Positions 17,159-26,293 of a stretch of 64,000 nt of DNA are shown in pieces. The DNA comes from Streptomyces sp. TRM70350 (GTDB taxonomy: Bacteria > Actinomycetota > Actinomycetes > Streptomycetales > Streptomycetaceae): assembly GCF_019219825.1 (NCBI RefSeq), contig NZ_JAHUXH010000012.1:62001-126000 (forward strand), read 5' to 3'. Position 1 is the first letter of the stretch; each line of letters opens with the position of its first letter. A program made the translations under genes and the position numbers. The notes below the pieces were generated by a model, which was given only the letters and a program-made list of their open reading frames with translations, was not told the DNA's origin and made no database searches.

Positions 17159-17797
17159 TCAAGGATGGCGCCCCGGGCGCACCGCGGACACTTCGAACAC
17201 GTCTCCGCAGACCCGGAACGATCGACCATCGGTGCGCAGCGCCCAAGTGGAACCCGGCGGGTAGGCCTGCACCTGGTCGGCGGGCTGCCAACAGGGCTTG
17301 TCCGACACGCCCTCGTTGACGGTGCGCAGGGCCGCGTAGGCGCTGGCGCCCGGTTCCAGTTCGACCGCCGGGCGCACGTCGCCCGCGCGCTCGGCGGGCT
17401 CGCCGATGCGCTTCCCGGAGCCGTCGAGGAGGGTCACGCCGGGAAAGCCACGCAGTCGGCACTTCTCCGGCCCGGTGTTGGTGAACACCAGTGGCGCGTA
17501 CACGTTGCCCGCGCCGGGGGAGAGGCGGCCCAGGGAGAGGCCCAGGTGATCGGTGGTGCAGCGAGGTACCGCCTCCGGGGACGCGGCCGGAGCGGGGGCG
17601 GCACCGGGCGTGGACGGTGAGCCGTTCGCCCGGGCCGACGGCGTTGTGGTCACCGTGTTCGGCGTGGTCGCGGACGCCGGTGGCGCGGCGGAGTCGTTGC
17701 CGCAGGCGGTGATCAGAGCCAAGCCGGACAACGCGGCGACACCGAGCGGCCCCGGGCGTGGACCGCGGGGGTGTCGGCCGGCGACGGGACGGTGCAT
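17159..17797 (-). CDS. DUF4232-type lipoprotein
   Basis: 212 residues. A signal peptide with lipobox ALITAC (Cys about residue 33) is followed by a Ser/Thr/Pro-rich linker. The C-terminal domain of about 140 residues has CTTDHLGLSLG and VFTNTGPEKCRLRGFPGV; this conserved Cys pair and NTG motif are typical of the DUF4232 domain found on Streptomyces surface lipoproteins. It would sit on the outer face of the membrane. The start ATG 17797 follows AGGAGG. Function unknown. Confidence 0.85.
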   Translation of the reverse strand: MHRPVAGRHPRGPRPGPLGVAALSGLALITACGNDSAAPPASATTPNTVTTTPSARANGSPSTPGAAPAPAASPEAVPRCTTDHLGLSLGRLSPGAGNVYAPLVFTNTGPEKCRLRGFPGVTLLDGSGKRIGEPAERAGDVRPAVELEPGASAYAALRTVNEGVSDKPCWQPADQVQAYPPGSTWALRTDGRSFRVCGDVFEVSAVRPGRHP

Positions 17798-18580
17798 GGG
17801 ACCTCCTGGCGGAAGAAGGCCGTCCGCCACGGTGGGCGGCCGGGTGTATGGGCACTGCGTGCCCGGGCTGGGCGCCGCCACACGGACCCGCCCGGATTCT
17901 CGGCGTGCCGGGCACCGAAGCGCGACAGGTCCGCTTGGCCGACGGTGCACAGGACGACGGGCAGGCACTGCTCCACAAAGGTGGTCTGCGCCGGGGCGGC
18001 GGTGCACGGTTGTCCCAGGCATCGCCCTCGCGTGCGGAATGGGCGGACATATCGGCACAGACAGAGTTAAGCCCCACGATAGGACCAGGCTGGGTGCATC
18101 TCAGATACCTGGCACATGGGCTTCGTGCCTCACTGCGCAACAACGGGCAGGCCTGCGGATTCTCGGGTTCGATCACTGTCGCCATGGCCTTGCTGAACGC
18201 CGAAGCCGAGATGTCCGGAGTGGCACACTTCATCAGTGTGGTTTCCGTAAGGGACATCGGTACTGCTGGCCTGGGCCATCACCCACTTCGCACAGCGGGC
18301 TCAGGAGTCGTCGTCCCACGGCGATCAGACTGAGCGGAAGACCGGTGCAGAAGAGCAGGAACGCCACGGTGACGTTCACCCGTCCGGGCGCGCTGGGCAG
18401 GGCGTGGGCGGCGGGCGGCCGCCAGGGTGGAGGGTGCTGGGGCCCATCGACGTATCTCCTCCAGCGCGTAGACGGCGCCGCTCTGTCGCCGGCACCCGCC
18501 CGTCCCGCACGCTCCGGGGTCACAACTGGGGCCGCTGGCCCGCCGCGGGGGAGCGGTGGGCCAGGCCTCGGGGTGCAGGC
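17798..18580. other. Long stretch without a supportable gene
   Basis: About 780 bases between two minus-strand genes. Composition dips in GC around 18050-18260. A possible 48-residue minus-strand frame (GTG near 18379, ending 18233) has one hydrophobic helix (VAFLLFCTGLPLSLIAVG) but no clear ribosome site. I regard the region as degenerate or regulatory and assign no gene. Confidence 0.4.
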
Positions 18581-19006
18581 TCAGGCGCGTCCGCGTGCCA
18601 TCGCCGTCGTCATGAGCCCGAGGACCACGGCGAGGGCCCCGGTGGCGGTGTTGCTGGCGATGGTGCCCGTGGTCGTTGAAGCGTTCTGGATCACCCAGGG
18701 GGCGATGATCGCCCAGGCTCCGATGGCGGCTGCCGCCCAGCCCATGCCGAAGGTTCGCTCGAAGGCCGAGCCGAAGCCGAGGGCCAGGACTGCCAGGGCG
18801 ATACCGGTGACGAGGTTGCTCACGGCCAGCGGGTTGCCGTTGAACCCGACCACCCAGGGGGAGATCGCCAGGTACAGGCCGGCCAGCAGGGTCAGCCCCT
18901 CCGTGGCCTGCGCGGACGGCTTCGCCGATTTCGCGGCTGCTCGTGCCCGCATGGCCTGGATGTCAGGGTGCTCCTCGATACGCGAGTGCATGGCCACGTC
19001 GGCCAT
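18581..19006 (-). CDS. SPW-repeat membrane protein
   Basis: 141 residues. After a polar N-terminus (HSRIEEHPDIQAMRARAAAK) there are four membrane helices in two repeats, each carrying the SPW-type motif: LAISPWVVGF and its degenerate partner AIIAPWVIQN. This is the SPW family of small actinobacterial membrane proteins, of unknown role. The ATG at 19006 has an AAGGGAG site. It lies just downstream of a decayed P450 gene. Confidence 0.85.
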   Translation of the reverse strand: MADVAMHSRIEEHPDIQAMRARAAAKSAKPSAQATEGLTLLAGLYLAISPWVVGFNGNPLAVSNLVTGIALAVLALGFGSAFERTFGMGWAAAAIGAWAIIAPWVIQNASTTTGTIASNTATGALAVVLGLMTTAMARGRA

Positions 19007-19102
19007 CTCCCTTCTCTCTCTCTTAAGTCTGTTTTGTCCTGCGTATCCGTTATGCCCGCGGCGCAATCATGAGATGGTGCCAATATTTTTGATCTCTGAC
19101 TC

Positions 19103-20215
19103 CTACCATTCGCCTCGACCCGGTACGCGCACGTCGGCGATGACGAAGCCGCTGCGCCACGGTGACGCCTTCGCCCGGGCAGCGGTGGGTGGTCCGTGGA
19201 TCGCCCCCACCCTGGGGGATGAACTCGTCGCGATCGGGCTCGTGTTCGAGGAATCGCTGCGGCCTGAACGTGTACGGATCGCCCCACAGCTCCTGGTCGT
19301 GGTCCTGCCCGTAGACGTCCAGGACCAGCAGTCTCCCGGCCGGGAGGTCTTCGCCGCGCCAGGACAGGTGCCCGGCCGCGTAACCGGCGAGGAAGGGAGT
19401 GAACGGATAGAAGCGGCGGACCTCCTGGGCGAACGCCGTCGCGTAGGCGTCGTCACCTTCCCGCAGCGGTTCGCGGTGCTGGGGCCACCGGTGCAGGGCA
19501 TGGCCGGCGAAGGCCAGGTACCAGCCGACGGCGACCGTCGGCCGCAGGACGTTCAGCAGTTCCACCGCAGCGGGCCTCGGATCCAGCAGCCCGTCCGTAT
19601 CCCGGTGGTCGCAGATCCGTTCGAGCATCGAGTCCGCGGGTGCGGTGACGCGGCCCCAGTGTGGCGAAGCCGTCGACCAGGGCGAGCAGAGCACGGGACA
19701 TCGGCCGGGCATCCCTGTCGGCCAGGGGAGTCCCGGTCCACCGGCACACCGCGCGAGTGACGATGACACCCGTCTCGTCGAGGAGCACGACGCGGTCACG
19801 ATCGTCCCAGGACGGCACCAACTCGTCCCACGCCTCGACCACCTGCCCGGCCAGGCCGTCGATGACCTCCGTCCATCAGCGGCAGGAACAGCCCTCTGCG
19901 GACCCGATGAGGTACGCCGTCGAAGGTCTGTACGCCGCCGTGCCCGAACAGCGTGCTGAGGACGGGTTCGGGAACGACACCGTGACGCCGCACGTTCCGC
20001 TCGTCGTGGAAGAACCGCACGGCGTCTCGTCCCCGCACGACCAGCGCGGGGCGCCCCATGAGCCGAGTGCGCAGCACCTGGTCCGGGCTCTCTCGCATAC
20101 GGTTCGGTAGCCAGGCGTAGCCCTGCGCGAGCAGTGCCGGAGTACGGCCGGTCAGCGGTCGGCGAAATGCGTCCGTGCAGACGGAGCGCCCGTCCCCGGG
20201 CAGAGCTTCCCTCAC
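19103..20215 (-). pseudogene. Decayed cytochrome P450 of the CYP152 (peroxygenase) type
   Basis: Segments of one CYP152-like protein lie in different frames. The N-terminal part (AWLPNRMRE, LFGHGGVQTFDGVPHR) runs to about 19870. A one-base shift leads into VVEAWDELVPSW, and another shift near 19650 leads into the I-helix-like VAVGWYLAFAGHALH part and the heme loop PQGGGDPRTTHRCPGEG with its Cys ligand. Directly after the heme loop the sequence jumps, in yet another frame, to SGFVIADVRVPG, the normal C-terminus, so roughly 40-50 codons are missing. At least three frame breaks plus a deletion make it non-functional. Intact relatives use H2O2 to oxidise fatty acids. The start is approximate. Confidence 0.8.
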
Positions 20216-20246
20216 ACAGTTCGCAGTGCGCCCACTGCCGCCCCTG

Positions 20247-20640
20247 CGTCCGTGCCCTGGCTCCGACCGACCCGGCGGCGGTGTTCTCCGCCCTTGGCCG
20301 TAAGGCGGTCAAAGGGCGTAGCGGCACCCTGCTGAACGGGGAGGCGGGACTGAACGATCCGGCGGGCGTCCGCCCTGCTGGCCCGGGTGCTGGAACTGAG
20401 CGGACATACCGCTTGAAGCGGTCGGGTACGTCGCCCTGGTCTTCGCCGTGCACCTCGCCGTCGGAACCGCCATCGGGATCGCGGGCGGCCTCGGCCTGCG
20501 GTGGCTGCTGCGCCGGGTACGCCTTCCCGAGGGCGGCTTGTACTCGCTCGCCGTGCCGGCGGGCGCCCTTGTGATCTACGGCGTGACGACCGTCGCGCAC
20601 GGCTCCGGGTTTCTGGCGGTCTTCGCCACAGGGGCCTGCT
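20247..20640 (+). pseudogene. Remnant of a CPA1-type K+/H+ antiporter
   Basis: Two pieces of a cation/proton antiporter in different frames. The first has PTDPAAVFSALG and LLNGEAGLNDPAG, the conserved helix with the Asp pair. The second has YVALVFAVHLAVGTAIGIAG and VTTVAHGSGFLAVFATG. Both ends and the middle are missing. There is no start codon or ribosome site. It is adjacent to the decayed P450, so this segment looks like a graveyard of lost genes. Nothing recognisable follows up to 20844. Confidence 0.75.
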
Positions 20641-20844
20641 TGCCTCCTCGCGCTGGAGCCGTGCCGATTCTGCTGGGCAGCTTCCTGGTCACCGGTCATG
20701 CCGCCCACGGCCGGTCCAGCCCGGCGCGGCCACCGAGGACACGCGTTCCCTGCAGCCAGGACCTCATCCGTCGTCGCCCGTCAGCGGCGCACGGCCCCAA
20801 GAGAACCGAGGAGGGACCGCGGGGTTGGCGCCGGGCGGCCGTGG

Positions 20845-22197
20845 TCAGTGCCTGCGGCCGTGTGGCCATCGGCCGGCCAGGGCCTCGTCGACGCGTTCGG
20901 TCAGCTTGGTGAGCCGGAAGTGCTCGGTGGCGTGGAGGTCCTGGGCGTCGATGGTGGAGCGCAGCCGGGTGAGTGCGGCGGTGATGGGCGGGTGCTGGTC
21001 GGGTGTGCTGGACCAGGCGAGTTCGCGCAGCAGCATCGTGATGCGGGTCAGGACGGCGGGCTCGGCGGCGCCGTAGCGCAGGGGCTGCTCCACCGCCAGA
21101 TCCAGCAGATCCTGCAGGTCCGGGCGTCGCAGCACGACTCTGACCTGCTGGTGATCGTCGCGTAGCAGCCGGGGTCCGAGGTCACGGTGCGCCAGCTCGC
21201 ACAGCAGGGCGGAGGAGTGGGACAGGGCGTGGATGGCGGTGGTCGGGTCGTTGATCCCCGGGGAGAGCGCTTTGGCGGCGATGTCGGTGAGCTGCCGGAG
21301 TCCGAAGGCGATGTCCTGGAGGTCGGTGCGTTCGCCACCGGTGCGCACCGCGTCGCGGACTCCTTCGGCCAGGCGTGTCGGTGTGCCGGGGGAGAACGGC
21401 TCTCCGGTGCGCGGCCAGACGGCTCCCATGGGCGTGCCGGCGATCAGCGAGCTTCCGGGGCAGCGGTCGATGAGCACCAGGGCATCGGCTTCGACGGCTG
21501 CCTTCAGGAGGGCCTCCTCGTCCACGAAGGTGAGGAAGCCGGAGCTGCCGACGGTCAGGGTCAGCGCGTTCGCGGGCGGTTCCGGTGGTGCGGCAGGAGG
21601 GCTCCCGGCGGCGGGATCCCCGTCGGCCCTGTCCTGCTTCTCCGCAAGGATCCGGTGAAGGGTGCGGTCGGCGGCGGAGTGGACGCTGTTCATCATCGTC
21701 TCGATCCGGATCTCGCGTGCCAGGTGCGACAGGAACAGCACCAGGCCGAGCACGCTGGCCAGGGTGAGCACGAAGGCCACGGTGACCGACACATGGGGGA
21801 CGAACTCCGTCTGCCGGTCCTCGTCGGTGCGCACGGTGCGCAGCACGGTGAGGGCGTAGGTGAACGTCGTGAGGAACAGCGCCAGGGTCGTCTGGACGTA
21901 CCGGTCCGCGGTGAAGGTGCGCAACAGACGTGGGGAGAACTGGCTGCTTGCCAGTTGCAGCGTCAGCACGGTGAGCGAGAAGGTCAGTGCCGTGACCGTG
22001 ACCAGTGAGCCGGCGATCGCCGTCAGCACCGAGCGGGCGGCATCGGCGCTGCCGCCGAACAGGTAGTCCTGCAGCCAGGACGGCATGTTGCGCCCGATCC
22101 GCTCATCCAGCCGGGGCAGGCCCACACCCGCGACGACGGCGAGCAGGACACCCAGCGTCGGCAGCGGCCAGAGCTGGACCCGGAGCGTGTCACGCAT
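20845..22197 (-). CDS. DUF2254 family membrane protein
   Basis: 450 residues. Four membrane helices lie in the first 170 residues, including the family-typical ALTFSLTVLTLQLASSQFSPRLL segment split over a helix and loop, followed by a cytoplasmic domain of about 270 residues with ALSPGINDPTTA. This matches DUF2254, a widespread family with no settled function; an ion-channel or sensor role has been guessed for relatives. The ATG at 22197 lacks a strong ribosome site. It is divergent from the PepSY lipoprotein gene. Confidence 0.85.
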   Translation of the reverse strand: MRDTLRVQLWPLPTLGVLLAVVAGVGLPRLDERIGRNMPSWLQDYLFGGSADAARSVLTAIAGSLVTVTALTFSLTVLTLQLASSQFSPRLLRTFTADRYVQTTLALFLTTFTYALTVLRTVRTDEDRQTEFVPHVSVTVAFVLTLASVLGLVLFLSHLAREIRIETMMNSVHSAADRTLHRILAEKQDRADGDPAAGSPPAAPPEPPANALTLTVGSSGFLTFVDEEALLKAAVEADALVLIDRCPGSSLIAGTPMGAVWPRTGEPFSPGTPTRLAEGVRDAVRTGGERTDLQDIAFGLRQLTDIAAKALSPGINDPTTAIHALSHSSALLCELAHRDLGPRLLRDDHQQVRVVLRRPDLQDLLDLAVEQPLRYGAAEPAVLTRITMLLRELAWSSTPDQHPPITAALTRLRSTIDAQDLHATEHFRLTKLTERVDEALAGRWPHGRRH

Positions 22198-22367
22198 CGG
22201 CGCCGGGGGAGGGCTTCGGCATCAGCACAACCTCAGGCTACCGAGCACGGCGAATGAGACAACTTGGGTGGCGCTGGGGTGTGGTAGGCAGAGGTCGCAC
22301 AGATGCACCACAGTGGATTTCCCGGACATGTGTGGTTCGCTTCATTTGGGATGGATAGTCGGCCCGC

Positions 22368-22964
22368 ATGGAAGCAATGGGAGTCATCTGTCGGCACGGG
22401 GGCGGGCGTGTGTGGAGGCGGCTCGCCGGGGTGCTGTGTGTGCCGGTTGTCGCGTTGTCGCTGCTGGTGGGCTGCGGCCGGGAGAATCCGCTGAACGAAC
22501 CCTCAGAGCGGTTCGAGATGGTCGAGGTCGATTTTGAGCGTGCCATCCGCCTGTCGGTGGCCGAGGTGACCGGAGGAGAGCTGGTTGCTTTGGAGCTGAA
22601 GGATCCCGAGTCCGTGTCGCCCGTCTGGGAGAGCCGGATCGCGGACCAGGAGGGACGGCTCACGACGGTGCGGATCGAGGCGACCCGGGGCGAGGTGCTG
22701 GGGACGAGTCCGGGCCCCGACCGGACGGACTCCGAGCGGCAGGAACTGACGCGGCTCCTGGAGGAGGCGCGGCTGCTGCCGGGCCAGGCGGCACGCGAGG
22801 TGGCCGATACGACGAACGGCGCGGTCGTCCCCGCCATCGAACTGGAGGGGCGTGACGGCGAACCGGTCTGGAAGGTCAGTGTCCTCGGCGTGGGCGACGA
22901 GTCGGCGACGGTCCATGTGGTGGACGCGAGGACGGGCGAGGTCCTGGAACGCCGCCCGGCCTGA
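22368..22964 (+). CDS. PepSY-domain lipoprotein
   Basis: 198 residues from the first ATG. An internal GTG at 22410 would give a more typical lipoprotein signal (WRRLAGVLCVPVVALSLLVGC) split over n- and h-regions, so it may be the real start. After the lipobox Cys there are two PepSY-like repeats: ERAIRLSVAEVTGG with RLTTVRIEATRGEVL, and a second ending VHVVDARTGEVLE. PepSY domains are thought to inhibit peptidases or to sense outside the cell. A hairpin overlaps the stop codon. Confidence 0.75.
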   Translation: MEAMGVICRHGGGRVWRRLAGVLCVPVVALSLLVGCGRENPLNEPSERFEMVEVDFERAIRLSVAEVTGGELVALELKDPESVSPVWESRIADQEGRLTTVRIEATRGEVLGTSPGPDRTDSERQELTRLLEEARLLPGQAAREVADTTNGAVVPAIELEGRDGEPVWKVSVLGVGDESATVHVVDARTGEVLERRPA

Positions 22965-23001
22965 CGGGACGCGGGGCGCTCCCGCCGTCGGGGACGTCAG
23001 G
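22960..23001. terminator. Hairpin between convergent genes
   Basis: CCTGACG pairs with CGTCAGG around an inner GC-rich region that can pair further (GGGA with TCCC). It begins inside the last codons of the lipoprotein gene and faces the end of the SGNH hydrolase gene. A moderate candidate. Confidence 0.45.
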
Positions 23002-23022
23002 GGGATGGGATGTGGCGGCCGG

Positions 23023-24390
23023 TCACTGTGCATCACGGGGGAGAGCCTGCTGGTCGGCGAGCGCGATGGCCAGTGCTCCGGCGGCCGTGGGGTGCAGGGG
23101 AGCGCGGTCGGTCGCCCCCTGGACGTACGGTTGTGCGCTGCACAGCCCGTGCCCGGTGAAGTCCGGCCGCACCGGGGTGAAGCCGGCGGTCTCCGCTCCC
23201 TGCCGCAGGACGGCGTTGAGCGCGGCCAGCCGGGAGCGCAGGACGTGCACCTTCTGCCGGGTGAGACCTTCCTCGCGGAGGCAGTCGACGTCGGGGCCGA
23301 AGGGGTCGTAGTACTCGTTCACCAGTACAGCGGGGTCCTGGGGGAGCGCGGCCAGCTGGCGCAGCAGCGTTCGGTAGTCGAGGGCGAACCGGGCGAGGCG
23401 GTTTTGGAAGAAGGCGGTGGATGCGCGGTCGTCGCAGGTCGGTGAGGCCGCGCACAGCTTGACCAGGTCTGCCCAACGCACGTCGTTGGCCCCGACGCTC
23501 ACCAGGACGACGGACGCTTCCGTGGCCCGCCGCGCCTGGGCCAGCTGCGGCGGGGCCACCTTGTCGCCGAGGATCTGCACGCCGAGGATGCCGTCCCGGA
23601 TCGTGGCCCCTGAGCAGGCCAGGTTGAGCACGCGCCAGTCGTTGGCTCGGGCCAGCGCCCGTGGGTAGGAGTCCGCACTGCGCTGACATGCCGTGTCCAG
23701 CTCGCCGGGGTCGGGGAGCGGGCCGTTGCCGGTGCCTGCCGCGGTCGAGTCGCCGAGGGCCACCGCCCGCACGTCGCCCAGTGGCGGACCTTCGGCCCTG
23801 GGCACCGGGGCCAGGGGGCTGTCGCCCACCAGGTCCTGCAGCGACCGTACCTCGCGCAGCGCCTGCGGGGTTTCCGAGGCCAGCAGATAGAAGCCGACGG
23901 CGTTGACCGCGGCCACCAGGGCGACGCCGCCGGCCAGTACGAGGATGGTGCGACCTGGTGGCATGCGGCGCAGTCCCGTCCAGGTGGCCAGGGGGAGCAG
24001 CACCAGCCCGGCGGCCACCGCGGTCTCCCACGCTCCGTATCGGACCCAGCCCGCCGCGAGTTTCCGGCCCACCTCCAGGGTGAGCCGGTCATGGTCGCCG
24101 GACCGCAGCAGCCGGGCCACCTCGGCGTCCTGTTCGATGTGCGTCAGTTCGAGCCGAGGCCTGATCGGCCCGTCGAAGTGGGGCCGGGTGGGGATGCTCT
24201 GGCCGAACAGGTCGAGCTGCCCGGGACCGGACAGACTCCACTCCAGCGGCGCGGCGCCCACCCGCACCGTCTGGCCGGCCGCCGACACCGGTTGCAGCGG
24301 AGTGATCCGCACCGCCAGCCACACCGCTCCCAGCGCAAGAGCCGCGAGCCCGAGAACGTACAAGGCGGCGACCGCGACCCGGCGTCGCAT
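23023..24390 (-). CDS. Membrane-anchored SGNH/GDSL hydrolase
   Basis: 455 residues. An N-terminal membrane helix (about 5-25), an outside segment, then two further helices around 135-155 and 165-190 precede the catalytic domain. The domain has the GDSL block ALGDSTAAGTG (nucleophile Ser), a CSGATIRDG block, GANDVRW (Asn of the oxyanion hole) and a terminal HPTAAG with the catalytic His. Such enzymes are esterases or lipases; here the domain is probably outside the cell. The ATG at 24390 follows AAGGAT. The substrate is unknown. Confidence 0.85.
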   Translation of the reverse strand: MRRRVAVAALYVLGLAALALGAVWLAVRITPLQPVSAAGQTVRVGAAPLEWSLSGPGQLDLFGQSIPTRPHFDGPIRPRLELTHIEQDAEVARLLRSGDHDRLTLEVGRKLAAGWVRYGAWETAVAAGLVLLPLATWTGLRRMPPGRTILVLAGGVALVAAVNAVGFYLLASETPQALREVRSLQDLVGDSPLAPVPRAEGPPLGDVRAVALGDSTAAGTGNGPLPDPGELDTACQRSADSYPRALARANDWRVLNLACSGATIRDGILGVQILGDKVAPPQLAQARRATEASVVLVSVGANDVRWADLVKLCAASPTCDDRASTAFFQNRLARFALDYRTLLRQLAALPQDPAVLVNEYYDPFGPDVDCLREEGLTRQKVHVLRSRLAALNAVLRQGAETAGFTPVRPDFTGHGLCSAQPYVQGATDRAPLHPTAAGALAIALADQQALPRDAQ

Positions 24391-24508
24391 CCCGCGATCC
24401 TTCCGTGGTGTCGGTTGTTTCCGCCTCAACCTCAGGCGGGCGGTGCGCGCCACTGCCCTCCTTGCCTTCTGTGACCGCTCATTGCCTGCGGCCCCTGCCC
24501 TGTTGGCG

Positions 24509-25054
24509 TCATGCATCCGGTGACGGTGAGGTGAGCCCCGGTTCGTCGGTGGCTTCGTCGTCGACGTAGGTGGGGACCTGGGAGTGGACCTGCAGTGCGA
24601 TCTCACCGGCTCGTTCGAAGCGCAGGGTGATCCACACGTAGTCCCCGCCGCGGATCTGCTGGCGCAGGTTCCGGAGCAGCAGGTGGGTGCGTCCCTTCTC
24701 CAGTTCGACGAGTGTGCCGGTGGGCACTTCGACCGGGCCTCGCACCGTGCCGTTTGCGCTCACGATGTCCACGGACCGCGCGACGGTCGTCTCGGCGCCG
24801 ATCAGCCTGTCGGCGCGTTGTCCCTGGTTGAACAGCCAGAGATAGAAGGGGGCGTCGTCCCCTGGCTCCCATGGCCCGTCGGGGGGTTCGGCGATGTGCG
24901 CGTAGCGGATCAGGACCGGCCCGATACGGGCGTTGGCGCCCGGCGGGTTGTGCGTGATGTCCCCGCCGCCGCATCCGGTCCCCACGACGGCAAGACAGCC
25001 CACTGCGAGGAAGGCGACTGCCCTTCGCCACGTCCCCGTCATCCTCGCGTTCAT
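24509..25054 (-). CDS. PCu(A)C-like lipoprotein lacking the copper ligands
   Basis: 181 residues with a lipoprotein signal (lipobox VVGTGC). The fold pattern (FNQGQRADRLIGAET, VELEKGRTHLLLRNLRQ, GDYVWITLRFERAGEIALQV) is that of the PCu(A)C periplasmic copper chaperone. The canonical ligands H(M)..M..HxM are absent: the place of HLML is HLLL, with no Met partners. It therefore probably does not bind copper in the usual way. The start ATG 25054 follows GAGAGGTGG. It lies 118 bases upstream of the SGNH gene on the same strand. Confidence 0.75.
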   Translation of the reverse strand: MNARMTGTWRRAVAFLAVGCLAVVGTGCGGGDITHNPPGANARIGPVLIRYAHIAEPPDGPWEPGDDAPFYLWLFNQGQRADRLIGAETTVARSVDIVSANGTVRGPVEVPTGTLVELEKGRTHLLLRNLRQQIRGGDYVWITLRFERAGEIALQVHSQVPTYVDDEATDEPGLTSPSPDA

Positions 25055-25262
25055 CTCTGTACCACCTCTCGCCCGGAGTTTCCGGCGGCACAGGGGCCAC
25101 CGCTGACAGGTATGCCACGACCACCGCGGCCTGGCGTCACCCTTTCGGCCAGACGGCGGACTCGTCGGGCGAGCGCGCGCTTTGCGCGGAAGGGGGTGCG
25201 GCAAGCGCTCGGCAGCACGGGAAAACCGGAGCCAGGAAGAGGGGCGTCGAATCGTCCGAACG

Positions 25263-25355
25263 CGTGATCGTCCGGTGGGTCGACGACAGAACCTACAAGC
25301 AGCGCAACGCGGTTGAGTGATACATCAAGCGGCTGAAGCAGTGGCGTGGCCAAGA
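25263..25355 (+). pseudogene. IS5-type transposase scrap
   Basis: A 31-codon stretch reads RTYKQRNAVE, an in-frame stop, then YIKRLKQWRG. This is the C-terminal DDE-region signature of IS5-family transposases (YKxRNxVERxxxRLKQxR), with the usual Arg or Cys codon changed to TGA. No inverted repeats or other parts of the element are seen nearby. Confidence 0.7.
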
Positions 25356-25515
25356 GCTGCGCTGTGTCGGAGGGCGGGGATGATCCGCTGCCGTGGCGGT
25401 CACGCCCGTCGTGGGCGTCAGGTGGTCCGCGGGCGGTGAATTCCTCAAGGCCAATTGCGCGAAACCAATTCCTCTCAGCAGTCTCGCCCAGCACCTGATG
25501 ACAGGAGGCGAAACC

Positions 25516-25743
25516 ATGCATGACCGCTCCGCCACGCCCAGCGCGCGCACGCGGACTGAGGGCCTGCCTCATCAGTGGGCGGTCATGGTGGCCCGTCTGA
25601 ACGAGATGCTCGTCTGCGAGGCTACGGCGACACCTCCAGGACCGATGCCTCACAGGCATCATCCCCTTCCTGAACCTCCCGACGGCACGGGCATGACCCG
25701 AGCGAGGGAGGGAACAGGGGGGAAACGGGCGGCTCGGGCATGA
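25516..25743 (+). CDS. Possible small protein with strong ribosome site
   Basis: 75 codons after a very good AGGAGG-type site (CAGGAGGCGAAACC before ATG). The predicted protein is not recognised, is Pro/His-rich in the middle and basic at the end. It may be an artefact of high GC content; the ribosome site is its main support. The surrounding 25055-25515 holds only the IS scrap. Confidence 0.3.
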   Translation: MHDRSATPSARTRTEGLPHQWAVMVARLNEMLVCEATATPPGPMPHRHHPLPEPPDGTGMTRAREGTGGKRAARA

Positions 25744-25785
25744 GCGTCCGTTGTGGACCATGTCATCGCATGTGAAGGAGGCTCC

Positions 25786-26205
25786 ATGAAGTCCGGCGAC
25801 ATTCCCGTCCTGACCAGGCTCTCCGACTCGCACCACGCGATCCGCTCCGCCGACGAGGACGTCCGGGGCCGGAAGGTGACCGACCGCTCCGGCAACGAAC
25901 TCGGCAAGGTGGGCGACCTGATCATCGACGAGGAGGAGCACAAAGTCCGCTTCCTCCTCCTGGAGCACGGCGGCTTCCTGGGTATCGGCGAGAAGAAGAG
26001 CTACATACCGGTCGACGCCGTGGCCGATGTGACGGAGGATCACGTGCGCATCGACCGTACCCGGGAAGAGGTGGCCGACGCCCCCGAGTACGACCCGGAG
26101 CTCGTGGAGCAGAGCGAGTTCTACGACCGCCTCTACACCCACTACGGCTACGTCCCCTTCTGGGGTACCGGTTACGTCCCCCCGCGATTTCCTTACCACC
26201 CCTGA
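25786..26205 (+). CDS. PRC-barrel domain protein
   Basis: 139 residues. A PRC-barrel lies at about 25-95 (ADEDVRGRKVTDRSGNELG, then VRFLLLEHGGFLG and YIPVDAVADV), and a Tyr/Pro-rich tail ends the protein. PRC-barrels occur in photosynthetic reaction centre H subunits, in RimM and in many stress-related soil-bacterial proteins. The ATG at 25786 follows GAAGGAGG. It is a stand-alone gene, with no visible partners. Confidence 0.85.
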   Translation: MKSGDIPVLTRLSDSHHAIRSADEDVRGRKVTDRSGNELGKVGDLIIDEEEHKVRFLLLEHGGFLGIGEKKSYIPVDAVADVTEDHVRIDRTREEVADAPEYDPELVEQSEFYDRLYTHYGYVPFWGTGYVPPRFPYHP

Positions 26206-26293
26206 ACGCCGCCGTGCGCTTGGCCCGCCGGATATCGCGCTGCGGCATCGCCCGGCCGGGGCGTGGGATGCCCAGAGCGAGCGGGGGAACTCG

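Noticed and set aside
18233..18379. Possible 48-aa membrane peptide
   Set aside because: One hydrophobic helix but no ribosome site and no conservation evidence; not called as a gene.
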